Source: Marinomonas sp. SBI8L (lineage in GTDB: Bacteria > Pseudomonadota > Gammaproteobacteria > Pseudomonadales > Marinomonadaceae). From it: a stretch of DNA of 64,000 nucleotides. Of the stretch, positions 18,920 to 28,923 are shown piece by piece (the first letter of the stretch is position 1; each line of letters begins with the position of its first letter). Location: the NCBI RefSeq assembly GCF_001624705.1, contig NZ_JSEO01000001.1, positions 408,307 to 472,306 on the forward strand, in the 5' to 3' direction. The notes under the pieces are model-generated. The model searched no databases. It was not told the DNA's origin and saw only the letters and a program-made list of their open reading frames with translations. Both the position numbers and the translations under genes were made by a program.

Positions 18920-19429
18920 TTACACGCTTTTCAGCTTACTAGCAGCTGAACTCTGAGTTAGGTGATTTTCGGCATAGTTTTTTAAATCTTTTAGTAAGCC
19001 TTTAAACGCCGCACCAGCGCCTAGTTTTAATAAAGGGTATAAAGGATAGACAAAGGCTTTAATTTGAGGACGAGATACCCAAATTACTTGCGATTGATTC
19101 CTACCTAGGGATTTTACCGTCATCGACACTACATTTTTCTTAATAGGTATAATCGCAGGCACATTGGTAGAAGTCACCTCGAATGTCAGACTCTTATTAG
19201 CCTCATCAAAGGCAGTAATGACCTCTTTAACTTTAGCGCCAACAGCTTTATCACTCAGATGACAAATACGCCCTTCCATTGGTGCTCCTTGCTTACTATT
19301 ACCAGTACCAATCGCATAGGAATGCGGGATAGGTCCCATCCATAAATGTGCTTGGTCAAAATCATAAGCAATAAAATTCCACACTAAGTCAGCAGGTTGG
19401 TTAATCACAATCTTCTTAGTAATTTTCAT
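18920..19429 (-). CDS. SRPBCC-family protein
   Basis: A 169-residue helix-grip protein. It opens with a basic strand and VINQPADLVWNFIAYDFDQAHLWM, the usual N-terminal helix of polyketide cyclase/dehydrase proteins, then alternating strands (GRICHLSDKAVGAKVKEVITAFD, KSLTFEVTS, QSQVIWVSRPQ), and a C-terminal helix (LLKLGAGAAFKGLLKDLKNYAE). Ligand and reaction are unknown. It is the first gene of a unit with DUF1330 and the broken AraC/GyrI regulator, which may once have controlled it. Confidence 0.72.
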   Translation of the reverse strand: MKITKKIVINQPADLVWNFIAYDFDQAHLWMGPIPHSYAIGTGNSKQGAPMEGRICHLSDKAVGAKVKEVITAFDEANKSLTFEVTSTNVPAIIPIKKNVVSMTVKSLGRNQSQVIWVSRPQIKAFVYPLYPLLKLGAGAAFKGLLKDLKNYAENHLTQSSAASKLKSV

Positions 19430-19685
19430 AATAATCTTCTCTCTATAATACGTTTCTAAGCCCTTAGGCGATGAAGATAACGATAGGGATTAAACCGCGT
19501 GTTTTTTTGATATTTCTTGCTGTGTTTTATTTTAAGCAGATAGATGAATTTACATAAGCTACTGTCACTTAACGAAAAAAAACGTTGTGTAACGAAAGCC
19601 TATTGACTTAATAAAGTAAAAATATGAAACTCAGTTCCAAATAATAAGCATATAACCATTTCATAACTTTAAATTAGGATAGGCA

Positions 19686-20630
19686 GTGAAAATCACGTCA
19701 TTTGTACTAAAGAATGAGATTGGTGATTGGGTAGAAATACTCAATTTTGGCGCTCGCATCATGAAGTGGAGCACCCTAATTGACCAAGAAAGCCGCAATA
19801 TTATTTTGGGCTACGAGCATTTAGATGACTACCTTGAAGACCCATTCTATATGGGTGCAATTGTGGGCCCTTATGCCAATAGAATTGGCAATGCAGAAAC
19901 CTCGATTCTAGACACTAGGATTAACTTAGATCCAAACCAAGCGCCTCATCATCTTCATGGAGGGAACTTCAATCTGAGTAATCAAATTTGGACCGCAGTC
20001 GAAAAAAGTGGCAACAGCCTCACGTTAAAATGTCAGCTTGAAGACGGGTTAAGTGGCTATCCAGGCAAACGCGTTTTTTCTGTCAATTACCATCTATCAG
20101 ACGATGCTTGCCTCACTATTAAATTACAAGCAACCAGTGATAAAACCAGTATTATTGGCCCTACTAGCCACCCTTATTTTAACTTATCAGGTGCTGGCAA
20201 GAATCACCTCGGACATAAACTTCAAATATTTGCAGAGCAATACACCAAGCTAGATGAAAGCAGCATACCAACAGGGGAAATCACCTCTCTAATCGGCACT
20301 GAGCTTGACTACCGGCAACGAAGGAAACTGCAAACAGCCTTAGACAAAGACAGGTTAGATCACAACTTTATTCATGCCTCTAAACTCAGCCCATTACAAG
20401 CTATCCTTACTAGTCCAGATGAAAAACTGACCTTATCAGTCTCAAGTAATTATCCCGGTTTACAAGTGTATACGGGCAACTACCTAGACCAGCCTTTTCA
20501 AACACAATCCGGTATTTGCCTAGAGCCACAGTTTTACCCTGATAGCCCTAATCGAACAGCGTTTCCGTATCAACATACAAAACCAGATGCTGTGTTTGAA
20601 AAAATAATCCAATATCAGTTAGTGAAATAA
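19686..20630 (+). CDS. Aldose 1-epimerase (galactose mutarotase)
   Basis: A 314-residue cytoplasmic mutarotase that interconverts alpha and beta anomers of hexoses. Conserved blocks are in order: GAIVGPYANRIGNA with the sugar-binding Arg (about residue 64), the HHLHGG motif (about 92-97), SHPYFNLSG with the catalytic His (about 162), LDHNF (about 220), and LEPQFYPDSPN, whose Glu is the general base (about 280). The start is GTG at 19686, with AGGATAGGC just upstream; no upstream ATG fits. It has no sugar-pathway neighbours. Its own terminator follows. Confidence 0.88.
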   Translation: MKITSFVLKNEIGDWVEILNFGARIMKWSTLIDQESRNIILGYEHLDDYLEDPFYMGAIVGPYANRIGNAETSILDTRINLDPNQAPHHLHGGNFNLSNQIWTAVEKSGNSLTLKCQLEDGLSGYPGKRVFSVNYHLSDDACLTIKLQATSDKTSIIGPTSHPYFNLSGAGKNHLGHKLQIFAEQYTKLDESSIPTGEITSLIGTELDYRQRRKLQTALDKDRLDHNFIHASKLSPLQAILTSPDEKLTLSVSSNYPGLQVYTGNYLDQPFQTQSGICLEPQFYPDSPNRTAFPYQHTKPDAVFEKIIQYQLVK

Positions 20631-20643
20631 GTGCTCTAATCGT

Positions 20644-20685
20644 AAAAGCCAGTTGCACCTTTAGTGACAACTGGCTTTTCTTTTT
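20644..20685. terminator. Bidirectional terminator after the mutarotase
   Basis: AAAAGCCAGTTG and CAACTGGCTTTT form a perfect 12-bp stem around a 12-base loop, followed by CTTTTT on the plus strand. It also serves the chemoreceptor gene converging from the right. Confidence 0.88.
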
Positions 20686-20714
20686 AAGTTTTGAGTTTGC
20701 TTCTTTTTAGGCCT

Positions 20715-22859
20715 CTATTTTTGCGAAACTTGGAACTCACCTACCAAAGAGTTTAATTTCATACTGGATAGACCCACACGTGAAGAACGTCTTTGCAAAG
20801 CGGCAATAGAACGTTTCATTTGTTCGGTTGCTGCTCCCATTTCTTGTGCTGTATTGGCATTCTCTTTATTGCTCACGTTAAGCTGAAGAATATCTTGGAA
20901 CATATTATCGACCAGTTCATACAAGCGATTATTCTGATCATTCTCCTGCTCATTGACTAACAGGCTCTTATCAACATTCTCCGCTTCTTTTTCCATAAAG
21001 TTCACAGCAGATTGCGTCTCTTTCTGAATACCTTCAAGCATGGTTTGTATTTCTTCTGCGGCACAGGCTGTACGAGATGCAAGATTTCTCACCTCATCCG
21101 CCACCACTGAAAAGCCACGACCATGCTCACCAGCTCGTGCCGCTTCTATCGCTGCATTTAAAGCCAGTAAGTTAGTTTGATTAGTTATCTCAGTAATAGT
21201 ATCGATTATGCTGGCAACTTCATTGGTTTTTTCATCCAAAGATTTAACCGATTCAGCTGTCGTACGCACCACGTCTCTTATCCCTTGGGTACTTTGTTTA
21301 ACTGCATTGATACGAGATTCAGCCTCTTCAACAACCGTGTCCATCGTTTGCTTTAAGGTTTGAGCTGTATGAGAGGCCTCTTGAACTTCTGTGATCTGTT
21401 TTTCGAATACATTAAGCATGGACTCTACGGTTTTTTCCAGATATTCGGAGGCTTGGCGGGCTTCCTCATTAGTGTGAATCATAAATTCGTTTGAGCACTT
21501 CACATTGCCACTGGCAGAGATAACTTGCCCCATGGTGTTATCCAAATTATCAATAAAGCTATTCATCCAGCGGCCCATATCACCCGTTTCATCTGCTTTC
21601 AGGCCTTCCTCTTCTAGCCTTTGCTTTAAGTTGCCCTCACCTTCTGCAATTGTCTGTATGACATTCGTCATTTGAGTTAAATGCTCACTCACATCTTTGG
21701 GGCCAAATAAATGAAAAACATAACCTGCTAAAATCAAGCTTGAACCCGTTAAACCTGCAATCAAAAGAGTGGAAAGATCGGTAAATGAGGTTAGGCCAAT
21801 TTGCAGGGCAAGTGGAATACTGGCCGCAATTGCGTAGCCTTTCATCAAGCGTAGGTTGAGCGAACGACGACGATACACTTCTTCCAAATCACCTTCACAC
21901 ATCATGCCCCAAATATCAGGGCTACCTTTTAGCTGAAAAGTAACCCCCTTACCTATGACAGGAATATGTCTGTAATCTGAATAACCTGGATAAGTGACAA
22001 AGAGATTCTGCCCATTTTTGATGGTTTCACGAATGCCCGGGTGTAGCTCTTTCGTTGCTGGATCAGTAAAACGTATTTCAAATTCTGTATGTTGATTAAC
22101 CTTTACGACACCCCAATCAGTCGTAACACCCGACTTAAGATTTTCACCATGGCTAAAAGTATTATCTTCAAAACGAGAGCGAGATAAGGCAGTACCGGGT
22201 AAAATGCCAGCATCAAAATTTGCTTCCACCATGAATAAGTAATTATCACCCGATTCTTTATAAATATGCCCTGCTTCCCTTTGGATCAAATCCCCAAGCA
22301 CATCATTAGGTACACGAGCACAAACGGCTCCTAGCACTTGATCTCCACGCTTAATTGGCAAGTAAAACATTAAGGTAACAGCATCATGAAACTTAGAACT
22401 TGTAGGCCCTATTTTCAGGGTATTCTGATCAATATAAGGGCCATGAAGAAATGGTGCAGTAAGCCCTTGAGATAAAGCATTCGCATTCAAATCTTGTTGA
22501 TTTTTATGAGCTTTGTAGGTGGAGTTGATCACCTTGCCTTGATTATCAACCACAAAATACTCTGACACATCGCGGGCAAGTTTTAGCCTTTCTTCTAACA
22601 AGCTTAAATCAATGACTGGGTAGGATTCTGAAAAGATTTCTAATAAAACATCAAGATGGGACCATTGGCTGTTCACCCAAGTATTTAATAACTTTACTCG
22701 AGTATTGGCGATGCCTTCAAAGGTCTGTTCAACGGCTGGATAAATCCCTTTATTCAAATAACAGGACCAAGAAAGTGAAAGTTTGCCATTGTCACCAAAC
22801 CAAGGAAGCCAGCTTTTTTCTGCTTGGGTTAAGGACATGAGTGAACTTTTAAGTGCCAT
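20715..22859 (-). CDS. Methyl-accepting chemotaxis protein with N-terminal sensor before the membrane segments
   Basis: A 714-residue chemoreceptor of unusual order. There is no N-terminal transmembrane helix. Residues 1-330 hold a large Cache/PAS-like sensor ([57 protein letters not shown]). Two adjacent hydrophobic segments follow at about 343-360 and 365-387, then a HAMP-like stretch and the standard signalling domain with [20 protein letters not shown] at about 562-581. The sensor is therefore predicted to lie in the cytoplasm, anchored by a short hairpin. The ligand is unknown; such receptors may sense intracellular state. It is monocistronic. Confidence 0.88.
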   Translation of the reverse strand: MALKSSLMSLTQAEKSWLPWFGDNGKLSLSWSCYLNKGIYPAVEQTFEGIANTRVKLLNTWVNSQWSHLDVLLEIFSESYPVIDLSLLEERLKLARDVSEYFVVDNQGKVINSTYKAHKNQQDLNANALSQGLTAPFLHGPYIDQNTLKIGPTSSKFHDAVTLMFYLPIKRGDQVLGAVCARVPNDVLGDLIQREAGHIYKESGDNYLFMVEANFDAGILPGTALSRSRFEDNTFSHGENLKSGVTTDWGVVKVNQHTEFEIRFTDPATKELHPGIRETIKNGQNLFVTYPGYSDYRHIPVIGKGVTFQLKGSPDIWGMMCEGDLEEVYRRRSLNLRLMKGYAIAASIPLALQIGLTSFTDLSTLLIAGLTGSSLILAGYVFHLFGPKDVSEHLTQMTNVIQTIAEGEGNLKQRLEEEGLKADETGDMGRWMNSFIDNLDNTMGQVISASGNVKCSNEFMIHTNEEARQASEYLEKTVESMLNVFEKQITEVQEASHTAQTLKQTMDTVVEEAESRINAVKQSTQGIRDVVRTTAESVKSLDEKTNEVASIIDTITEITNQTNLLALNAAIEAARAGEHGRGFSVVADEVRNLASRTACAAEEIQTMLEGIQKETQSAVNFMEKEAENVDKSLLVNEQENDQNNRLYELVDNMFQDILQLNVSNKENANTAQEMGAATEQMKRSIAALQRRSSRVGLSSMKLNSLVGEFQVSQK

Positions 22860-23150
22860 GTGTGCTCCATTTTGTTTTTATATACAAAACGAAACAAAGC
22901 AATAGACTTGCCAACAGATAAATTAACTCTTATTTAACAATTAGTTAAAACATTCCACTGAATAAAAGATATACGACACTATCTTTAATTATTGGAGTAA
23001 GTAACAAAGTGTATACAAGAAAGGCATAAGTAGATATTTAGCACCAAATCAATGCATTAAAGATCAATAATAGTGCGAATTTATTATTGGTAGGCTTCCT
23101 ATTAAATAATAGTCTTGAATAAGGGCAGCCCCTTATCCAAGGAGTTAGAT

Positions 23151-23360
23151 TCAAATAGCGTCATTTAGCTTCTTAATTAAAGCTTGGTTTTCTGGTGTAT
23201 CTTTACATAAAAGGCTGTCTTCATGTGACGCGACAGGGGAGGTTTTAGTATGAGGAAATGGGTCTTTACTCGCTGAATAAAAGACATCATAAATATCCGG
23301 TGTATAAGCAACCATATAATCTAAACTGCTTCCCTTTGATAAAGCAGCAGTCTGAAACAA
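23151..23360 (-). pseudogene. ORF remnant directly in frame after the YdhR stop
   Basis: Seventy codons stay open in the same frame immediately after the TAG of the YdhR gene, beginning with TTG (LFQTAALSKGSSLDYMVAYTPDIYDVF). No ribosome site precedes it and I recognise no domain. It is either a gene fragment joined to YdhR by deletion, or the distal part of a longer protein cut by the TAG. Independent expression is doubtful. Confidence 0.35.
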
Positions 23361-23663
23361 CTAAATTGGCCCCGAGTTTATTTGGGTAAGACTATCATTA
23401 ATATCAAAAATAACACCTCGAATATCAGTGATGCCCATTTCACTTAATCGAGCAGAATGCATTTCTAGATAGATTTGAGCTGATGTTTCATCTTTAAAAA
23501 GATAAACCCCACCCCCTAGTTTTTCCTTTTCACTCTCTGTCCAAATTTTCCAAATCATGCCGGGTTCATTGTTAATTGAATGTGCAATGTCTTCTAGCGC
23601 TGCGCTCATTTCATCACCAAAAGGACCATTAAATTGAAAGTCTACTTGTAATAATTTTTGCAT
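23361..23663 (-). CDS. ydhR: YdhR-family monooxygenase-like protein
   Basis: A 100-residue dimeric alpha/beta-barrel protein. The YdhR signature is clear: LLQVDFQFNGPFGDEMSAALEDIAHSINNEPGMIWKIWTES, then AGGVYLF-like LGGGVYLFKDETSAQIYLEMHSARL. Relatives are assigned as putative monooxygenases of the ABM superfamily, with the physiological substrate unresolved. The length is complete. It is divergent from the LysR regulator at 23815 across 151 bases, so it is a likely target of that regulator. Confidence 0.85.
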   Translation of the reverse strand: MQKLLQVDFQFNGPFGDEMSAALEDIAHSINNEPGMIWKIWTESEKEKLGGGVYLFKDETSAQIYLEMHSARLSEMGITDIRGVIFDINDSLTQINSGPI

Positions 23664-23814
23664 CTAAATCTCTCCAAAACGAATTATTAATAGGCTTTGA
23701 CACCAACAGACTCGTTAAAAAGTCAGTGGGTTAATGCCAACAAGGTGATAATACCTTTAATAATTAGACTTAAAAGTTCATAATTTAATCACTTATTGTA
23801 GAGAAAATAGACAA

Positions 23815-24735
23815 ATGAGATTGAAAAGCACCTTAGAGCAATGGGTGACACTTCAAGCTGTTGAACGCTGCGGTAGCATTCAATCTGCTGCAGAGTCACT
23901 CAATAAAAGTCACACCACACTGATTTACGCCATCAAAAAATTAGAAGATCAATTAGGTCTCAGCTTAGTTGAGGTTAAAGGTAAAAAGACCCATTTAACC
24001 CAAGAAGGAAAAGCCATTTTAAGACGTGCTGATGCCATGATAGAACAGGCACAGCAATTAGAAATAATCAGCCAACAGCTGCAAGCAGGTACTGAAACAG
24101 AAATAACCTTATCCATAGATCATTTATGTGACCCCAATTGGATCTATCCAGTATTGGCTCGTTTTTATCAGGACAACCCAACAACCTCTATTCAGTTGGT
24201 CGAAACCACCTTATCCGGCACCCAAGAAGCCGTTTTATCCCAAAAAGCCGATATAGCTATCATTAATATTCCAATTACAGACTACCCGGCTGATATATTT
24301 GGAAATACTAAGATGCTGGCGGTAATTGCATCACACCACCCCCTGGCTCAAAAAGAAAAGCTCTCTTTTTCGGACCTTAAAACTATCACTCAAATAGTAA
24401 TTCGTGATGCAGCATTTGAAGCGAATGTCACAGCATTCGAACAAGAAAACAAACAAGAGAATATCAATGTCGGCTGGCTTAAAGCAGAACAGAGACTGAC
24501 GCTTGATAATTTCGAGCAGGCCCTTAGTGCAGTAAAAGCGGGAGTTGGATTTTGCCGCTTGCCAGAGCACCTCATTCAAGCAAATCAAGACAATAAATTA
24601 ATACAGCTTAAGCTAGATAACTCCGCTAGTTATCAGATACCAACACATATCACATTGCCCAAAGGAGAGAAAACAGGCCCAGCAGCTAGACAGCTCTATG
24701 AGCTTCTACTGGCCAGTGCATCTGAGCGTTTATAA
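23815..24735 (+). CDS. LysR-family transcriptional regulator
   Basis: A 306-residue LTTR. The N-terminal helix-turn-helix reads GSIQSAAESLNKSHTTLIYAIKKLEDQLGLSLV; the recognition helix is less typical than in its neighbours. The effector domain (from about residue 95, ITLSIDHLCDPNWIYPVLARF) ends with a normal LTTR tail. It is divergent from the ydhR-like gene. The signal is unknown. Confidence 0.85.
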   Translation: MRLKSTLEQWVTLQAVERCGSIQSAAESLNKSHTTLIYAIKKLEDQLGLSLVEVKGKKTHLTQEGKAILRRADAMIEQAQQLEIISQQLQAGTETEITLSIDHLCDPNWIYPVLARFYQDNPTTSIQLVETTLSGTQEAVLSQKADIAIINIPITDYPADIFGNTKMLAVIASHHPLAQKEKLSFSDLKTITQIVIRDAAFEANVTAFEQENKQENINVGWLKAEQRLTLDNFEQALSAVKAGVGFCRLPEHLIQANQDNKLIQLKLDNSASYQIPTHITLPKGEKTGPAARQLYELLLASASERL

Positions 24736-25002
24736 TAAGAGGTGATAAAAGCTCATGCTGAGCTAATTATCAACAATTTCTATAAAGTCATTCACCCTGA
24801 ATACCTATTATCATAGGCAGTAAGTAAAAATATACTCTATTCCATGGATTTGAGATCAAACACCTTTAGATAAAAGTGGAAAGCTAACCGTTAAAAAAAG
24901 CATACCACTGTGTATTTGATCTCTCCCCAACTCACTAAAAATTGAGCACAAGTCATACTATCTAAAAAGATTGATGATAAAGCTAAGCCTTGGAGAAATG
25001 AG

Positions 25003-25818
25003 ATGAGCAAAACAATACTAATCACAGGTGCTACTGATGGTATCGGCCTAGTGACAGCCCGTAAATTAGTAGAATCAGGCCATAAGGTTCTGCTGCATGG
25101 CCGTAATGCCAGCAAGCTTAATGCTGTTATGGAATCCTTGGCTGAATATAAAAATCAAATCCAAGGCTATATCGCAGACTTGTCTAATCTAGAACAGGTG
25201 ACAAAACTTGCCCAAGAACTGCTTAGAACACAGACTCAAATAGATGTTTTAATTAATAACGCAGGGATTTTAAAAGCACCTAAAACCCAAACCCAAGCAG
25301 GGTTAGATGTACGCTTTGTTGTAAACACGCTAGCGCCTTACCTTTTAAGCCAAAGTTTAATGCCACTTTTTAACAAGGAAAGTCGAGTTGTAAGTCTTTC
25401 TTCAGCAGCGCAAGCACCCATTGATATTCAAGGCTTGTTAGGTAATAAAGGTTACCACAATGACATGGCAGCCTATGCACAGAGCAAACTGGCGCTAACT
25501 ATTTGGTCTAAAGGCTTAGCCGACGAACATGCAGAAACAGGCCCTTCTTTTATCGCGGTCAACCCAGGCTCCTTGCTAGCGAGTAAAATGGTGAAAGAAG
25601 GTTTCGGTGTTGCAGGTAATGATCTAAGCATAGGGGCAAACATCTTAATAAAAGCAGCCTTGTCAGATGAGTTTAGCCAAGCCAGTGGCCAGTATTTTGA
25701 TAATGATATTGGAAGGTTTTCAGACCCACACCCAGACGCTTTGGATAAAGTAAAAATTGAAACTGTCATGAGTGCTATTCACACACTGGTAAAGCCTCAT
25801 ATTAATACCTCTCTTTAA
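25003..25818 (+). CDS. Short-chain dehydrogenase/reductase
   Basis: A 271-residue classical-type SDR. The Rossmann nucleotide site TGATDGIG is at residues 8-15, the HGRN pair after beta-2 suggests NADP(H) preference, NNAG is at about 85-88, and the catalytic Ser (SLSSAAQ, about 131) and YAQSK (about 158-162) complete the triad. The tail carries an NPGSLL segment. It resembles the retinol-dehydrogenase-like group with unknown substrate. GGAGAAATGAG directly precedes the ATG. Upstream (24736-25002) is non-coding without clear structure. Confidence 0.87.
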   Translation: MSKTILITGATDGIGLVTARKLVESGHKVLLHGRNASKLNAVMESLAEYKNQIQGYIADLSNLEQVTKLAQELLRTQTQIDVLINNAGILKAPKTQTQAGLDVRFVVNTLAPYLLSQSLMPLFNKESRVVSLSSAAQAPIDIQGLLGNKGYHNDMAAYAQSKLALTIWSKGLADEHAETGPSFIAVNPGSLLASKMVKEGFGVAGNDLSIGANILIKAALSDEFSQASGQYFDNDIGRFSDPHPDALDKVKIETVMSAIHTLVKPHINTSL

Positions 25819-25894
25819 TGGCTTATCCAGTTAGTAAACTAACCTAAAAAGACAAAAGCATGAGAAACAGGAACGCCCTTAGCTTCACTGTTTC

Positions 25895-26392
25895 TTATGC
25901 TGGTCTGCTAGCGCGCCTTGTCGTCCAAAAGTATGCCGTAATGCTCAACAAAGTTAGCCCAGCCATAACGTAATAAGCTGCTGCTAAACCAAACCATTGC
26001 ACACTTAAACCTGCGATTAAATAAGTGATTAGCCACCAACAATGAGAAAGAGAAAAGTGTGCCGCAAAGTAAGGGGCTGTTTCTTTCCCATGACAGGTTT
26101 TAACTATGATTAAACCAGCGGTAGTTTGAATACAGGACATGCCAATTCCCATTGCCAGACAAAATACAATAAAGCCTAGCCAGTTAGCTGTTATTACAGG
26201 AATAAAAAAAGCCCAAAAGACGGTCAGCATTCCTAACCAATGAAAGCGAGTAAAACTGAAATTTTTAACCCAGTGAGGCAGGCCCAAAGCAATAAACATA
26301 GAGCCTAAGCCAACAGCCATCATAGCCATTGCCGTTTCACTCTCACCTCCTTTTAATATGTCATGAACATAAACCAAGAAGCAAAAAGCCAA
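25895..26392 (-). pseudogene. MFS transporter, C-terminal half only
   Basis: 165 codons that encode only the last five or six transmembrane helices of a major facilitator. The visible part begins mid-loop (VHDILKGGESETAMAMMAVGLGSM), continues through hydrophobic segments, and ends in a basic tail. There is no N-terminal domain, no motif A, and no proper start: the frame merely opens at a TTG after a TAA. Its 5' edge coincides with the 5' edge of the divergent fragment at 26363. A half-transporter of this kind is unlikely to function. Confidence 0.75.
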
Positions 26393-26740
26393 TTAGTTCA
26401 GAGTCAGCCTGCACAAGATAAAACGCTTATGTCAGATACTCTCACTATAGTGTTAGAAAATGGCGAAGCTGCGGAGTTAAAAGTGGCGTTAGCCAAAGGT
26501 TTGTATGTTGATTTTGATTGGCGCGCCGATGCTAAAGTCAATTTTGATAACCACGGTGATTCAAACAAGATACGCTATCACCCTTACTCAAAAGGCAAAG
26601 GCGTTACCGAGGATAAAGGCCGCATTCAAGCTGCATTTGACGGCTACCATGGTTGGTTCTGGCGTAATCGCTCCGGCAAGCAAGTTAGCTTGACCATCAA
26701 TTTCACTGGGGAATACACCAAGGTTAAACGGGTTTTATAA
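26363..26740 (+). pseudogene. Transmembrane-anchor-type protein, C-terminal domain only
   Basis: 125 codons matching the C-terminal domain of the proteins often annotated transmembrane anchor protein: DTLTIVLENGEAAELKVAL, then FDNHGDSNKIRYHPYSKG, and the hallmark GYHGWFWRNRSGKQVSLTI. Intact members carry an N-terminal membrane helix and Ala-rich linker, both missing here; the frame opens at a TAA at 26354 and the ATG at 26363 has no ribosome site. It overlaps the opening of the divergent MFS fragment by 30 bases, marking a deletion junction. Confidence 0.65.
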
Positions 26741-26762
26741 AACTTTTACTTAGCCTTAAACA

Positions 26763-26792
26763 AAATGGCAGATATTTAATTATCTGCCATTT
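26763..26792. terminator. Terminator-like hairpin between convergent genes
   Basis: AAATGGCAGATA and TATCTGCCATTT form a perfect 12-bp stem with a 6-base TTTAAT loop, lying between the anchor-protein fragment and the quinone oxidoreductase gene. T runs are short on the plus strand. Confidence 0.65.
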
Positions 26793-26845
26793 ATACACAC
26801 CTGGTTCAATTTTTAAACGTTAATCACGCGATTAGAAAGCAAAGA

Positions 26846-27835
26846 TTACTCAATTTCAACTACCACTTTACCCATGCCTTCACCACTAGTTAGTCGAGCA
26901 TAAGCATCATTAACTTGATCAAAGCCATAACGATTTTCGTCTAATACAGGTGTTAAGCCACCCTCTTCAACAATTTTTGCTAAAGAAGATAAGACCTCAG
27001 CATGATCCTGACGCTTATAGTTGTGCAACATAGGAATCAGCATAAAAACAACATGTAATGACAAGCCTTTAAAGTGAGCAAGAGTCAGGTCTAAATCCAC
27101 CATAGAAACGGTTGAAGCCACATGGCCATTTAACGCAGCCGCTTCAAAAGAGTTAAGCATATTCATACCACCAACCGAATCATAAACAATGTCAAAACCT
27201 GCTCCTTGAGTATATTGCTCAACATAGTCAGCAACGGATTCAGTTTGGTAGTTAATCGCTTTTGCGCCTAGTTTTTCAATCAAGCCTAACTGGTTATCGC
27301 CGCCACCTGTGGAATAAACATCAGCGCCAAAGTAGTTGGCTAATTGCAAGGCAACATGACCTACACCACCAGAACCACCATGAACTAACACTTTTTGACC
27401 GGCTTGGATTTGAGCACGCATTAGGCCTTCATAAGCGGTAATACCGACTAAAGGCAGGGCTGCAGCTTCACGCATGGATAAGTTGTTAGGTTTAAGCGCA
27501 ACGAGATTTGCATCAACAAGCATGTACTCAGCCAAAGCACCTTGTAAGTCAGCTAAACCACCAGCACAACCGTAAACTTCATCACCCACTTGGAAATTTT
27601 CAACACCTTCACCCACAGCTTCAACGACACCTGCGAAGTCCATTCCTAGTATCGCAGGTAGCGCTGGTGATAAAGGTAAATCAGGGCCCATCAGCTTGAT
27701 CATGGTATCCACAGTATTCACACTGCTTGCAGCCACTTTCACCAGCACACTTCCCGTAGTCACGGTTGGTTTTGCTTGTTCATTGCTTTCAAAAGTGCTG
27801 TTTTCGCCATAAGTATTCAAGATTATTGCTTTCAT
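26846..27835 (-). CDS. Zinc-independent quinone-oxidoreductase-like alcohol dehydrogenase (MDR family)
   Basis: A 329-residue medium-chain dehydrogenase/reductase. The N-terminal GroES-like domain includes ILGMDFAGVVEAVGEGV, and the Rossmann domain has the NADPH-binding HGGSGGVGHVALQLA motif (about 153-168). The catalytic and structural zinc Cys clusters of true alcohol dehydrogenases are absent, which fits the quinone oxidoreductase/enoyl reductase group. It is divergent from the LysR gene at 28006, its likely regulator. The natural substrate is unknown. Confidence 0.87.
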   Translation of the reverse strand: MKAIILNTYGENSTFESNEQAKPTVTTGSVLVKVAASSVNTVDTMIKLMGPDLPLSPALPAILGMDFAGVVEAVGEGVENFQVGDEVYGCAGGLADLQGALAEYMLVDANLVALKPNNLSMREAAALPLVGITAYEGLMRAQIQAGQKVLVHGGSGGVGHVALQLANYFGADVYSTGGGDNQLGLIEKLGAKAINYQTESVADYVEQYTQGAGFDIVYDSVGGMNMLNSFEAAALNGHVASTVSMVDLDLTLAHFKGLSLHVVFMLIPMLHNYKRQDHAEVLSSLAKIVEEGGLTPVLDENRYGFDQVNDAYARLTSGEGMGKVVVEIE

Positions 27836-27861
27836 AGATCCACCTTAGATTGAGCTTTCAT

Positions 27862-27883
27862 CTAGCGATAAGAAAAACGCTAG
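27862..27883. promoter_or_regulatory. Candidate LysR binding site in the 27835/28006 divergent region
   Basis: CTAGCG and CGCTAG pair across 10 bases, a size like the T-N11-A LysR box. A direct repeat TATTGATAAT occurs nearby at 27954 and about 27995. All lie between the divergent oxidoreductase and LysR genes. Binding is inferred. Confidence 0.4.
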
Positions 27884-28005
27884 GATAGTCGTTTATTGGC
27901 TCTGACTCTTGCCAGAAATAATTAATGACACTGAGTATATGAGTTAGCATTTCTATTGATAATTAGGCAAAATATGAAATCACTTTATAGCTTTTATTGA
28001 TAATC

Positions 28006-28896
28006 ATGAATATTGATCACTTAAGACTTTTTGTCCGTATTGCGCAAACCCATAACATTAGCCAAGCAGGACAAGAGCTAGGTTTATCTCCTGCAGTAGC
28101 AAGCTCTCACATCAATAAACTTGAGTCAGGCCTTGGGGTAAGGTTGATTCACCGTACTACGCGTAAAGTCTCATTAACGGAGGAAGGGATTGCTTTTTTC
28201 CCTCACGCTGAAGATGTCATTGCCAGTGTTGAAGCCGCCCAAGCATCCGTTGGTGCAGGAAAAAGCACCCCCAGTGGCACCCTGAGAATCTCAACACCCG
28301 CCTCTTTTGGCCGAATGCATGTTTTACCTGCCTTAGCCGACTTTATGGAACGCTACCCTGAGATTAAGATCGACCTTAAGCTTTCAGATACCATAGTCGA
28401 TCTCGTTGAGGGAGGGTTTGATATTGCCATTCGAATCTCGCAACTCAAAGATTCAAGTTTAATCGCTAAAAAGCTTTCTGATGACAAACGCATACTATGC
28501 GCTTCGCCTGGTTATATTAAAAAGTATGGTGTACCGAGTAACCCAGAAGAACTTCATCAGCACCAATGCATTTCTCTCATTGGCCTTGAAGATTGGAGTT
28601 TTGAAACAGCAAAAGGTCCAGTCAATTTTAAAGTAAAAGGTAAGTTTCGTACGGACAATGGCGAAGCGGTGAGAGATGCAAGCATAAGCGGTATCGGCAT
28701 TACGATTGGCTCTAAATGGAGCGTCTACAAACAGATTCAATCCGGTGAACTGGTACATATCATGCCAGAGCACCCTCTCATATCAGAAACAGCCATCTGG
28801 GCGGTTTACCCAAGCTCACGATTATTAGCCCCTAAAGTCAGGGCCTTTATCGATTACTTCAGTGATTATTTTGGTGATAAACCTTACTGGGAATAA
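28006..28896 (+). CDS. LysR-family transcriptional regulator
   Basis: The ATG at 28006 gives the standard LTTR opening MNIDHLRLFVRIAQTHN; an earlier in-frame TTG (27997) adds three residues and is unlikely. The helix-turn-helix is NISQAGQELGLSPAVASSHINKLESGLGVRLIHRTTRKVSLTEEG, the strongly conserved CrgA-like form, and the effector domain carries VDLVEGGFDIAIRISQLKDSS. Length is 296 residues. It is divergent from the quinone oxidoreductase gene. Confidence 0.9.
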   Translation: MNIDHLRLFVRIAQTHNISQAGQELGLSPAVASSHINKLESGLGVRLIHRTTRKVSLTEEGIAFFPHAEDVIASVEAAQASVGAGKSTPSGTLRISTPASFGRMHVLPALADFMERYPEIKIDLKLSDTIVDLVEGGFDIAIRISQLKDSSLIAKKLSDDKRILCASPGYIKKYGVPSNPEELHQHQCISLIGLEDWSFETAKGPVNFKVKGKFRTDNGEAVRDASISGIGITIGSKWSVYKQIQSGELVHIMPEHPLISETAIWAVYPSSRLLAPKVRAFIDYFSDYFGDKPYWE

Positions 28897-28923
28897 AAAC
28901 TTCTAAGGCTTTAAATGAGTATA

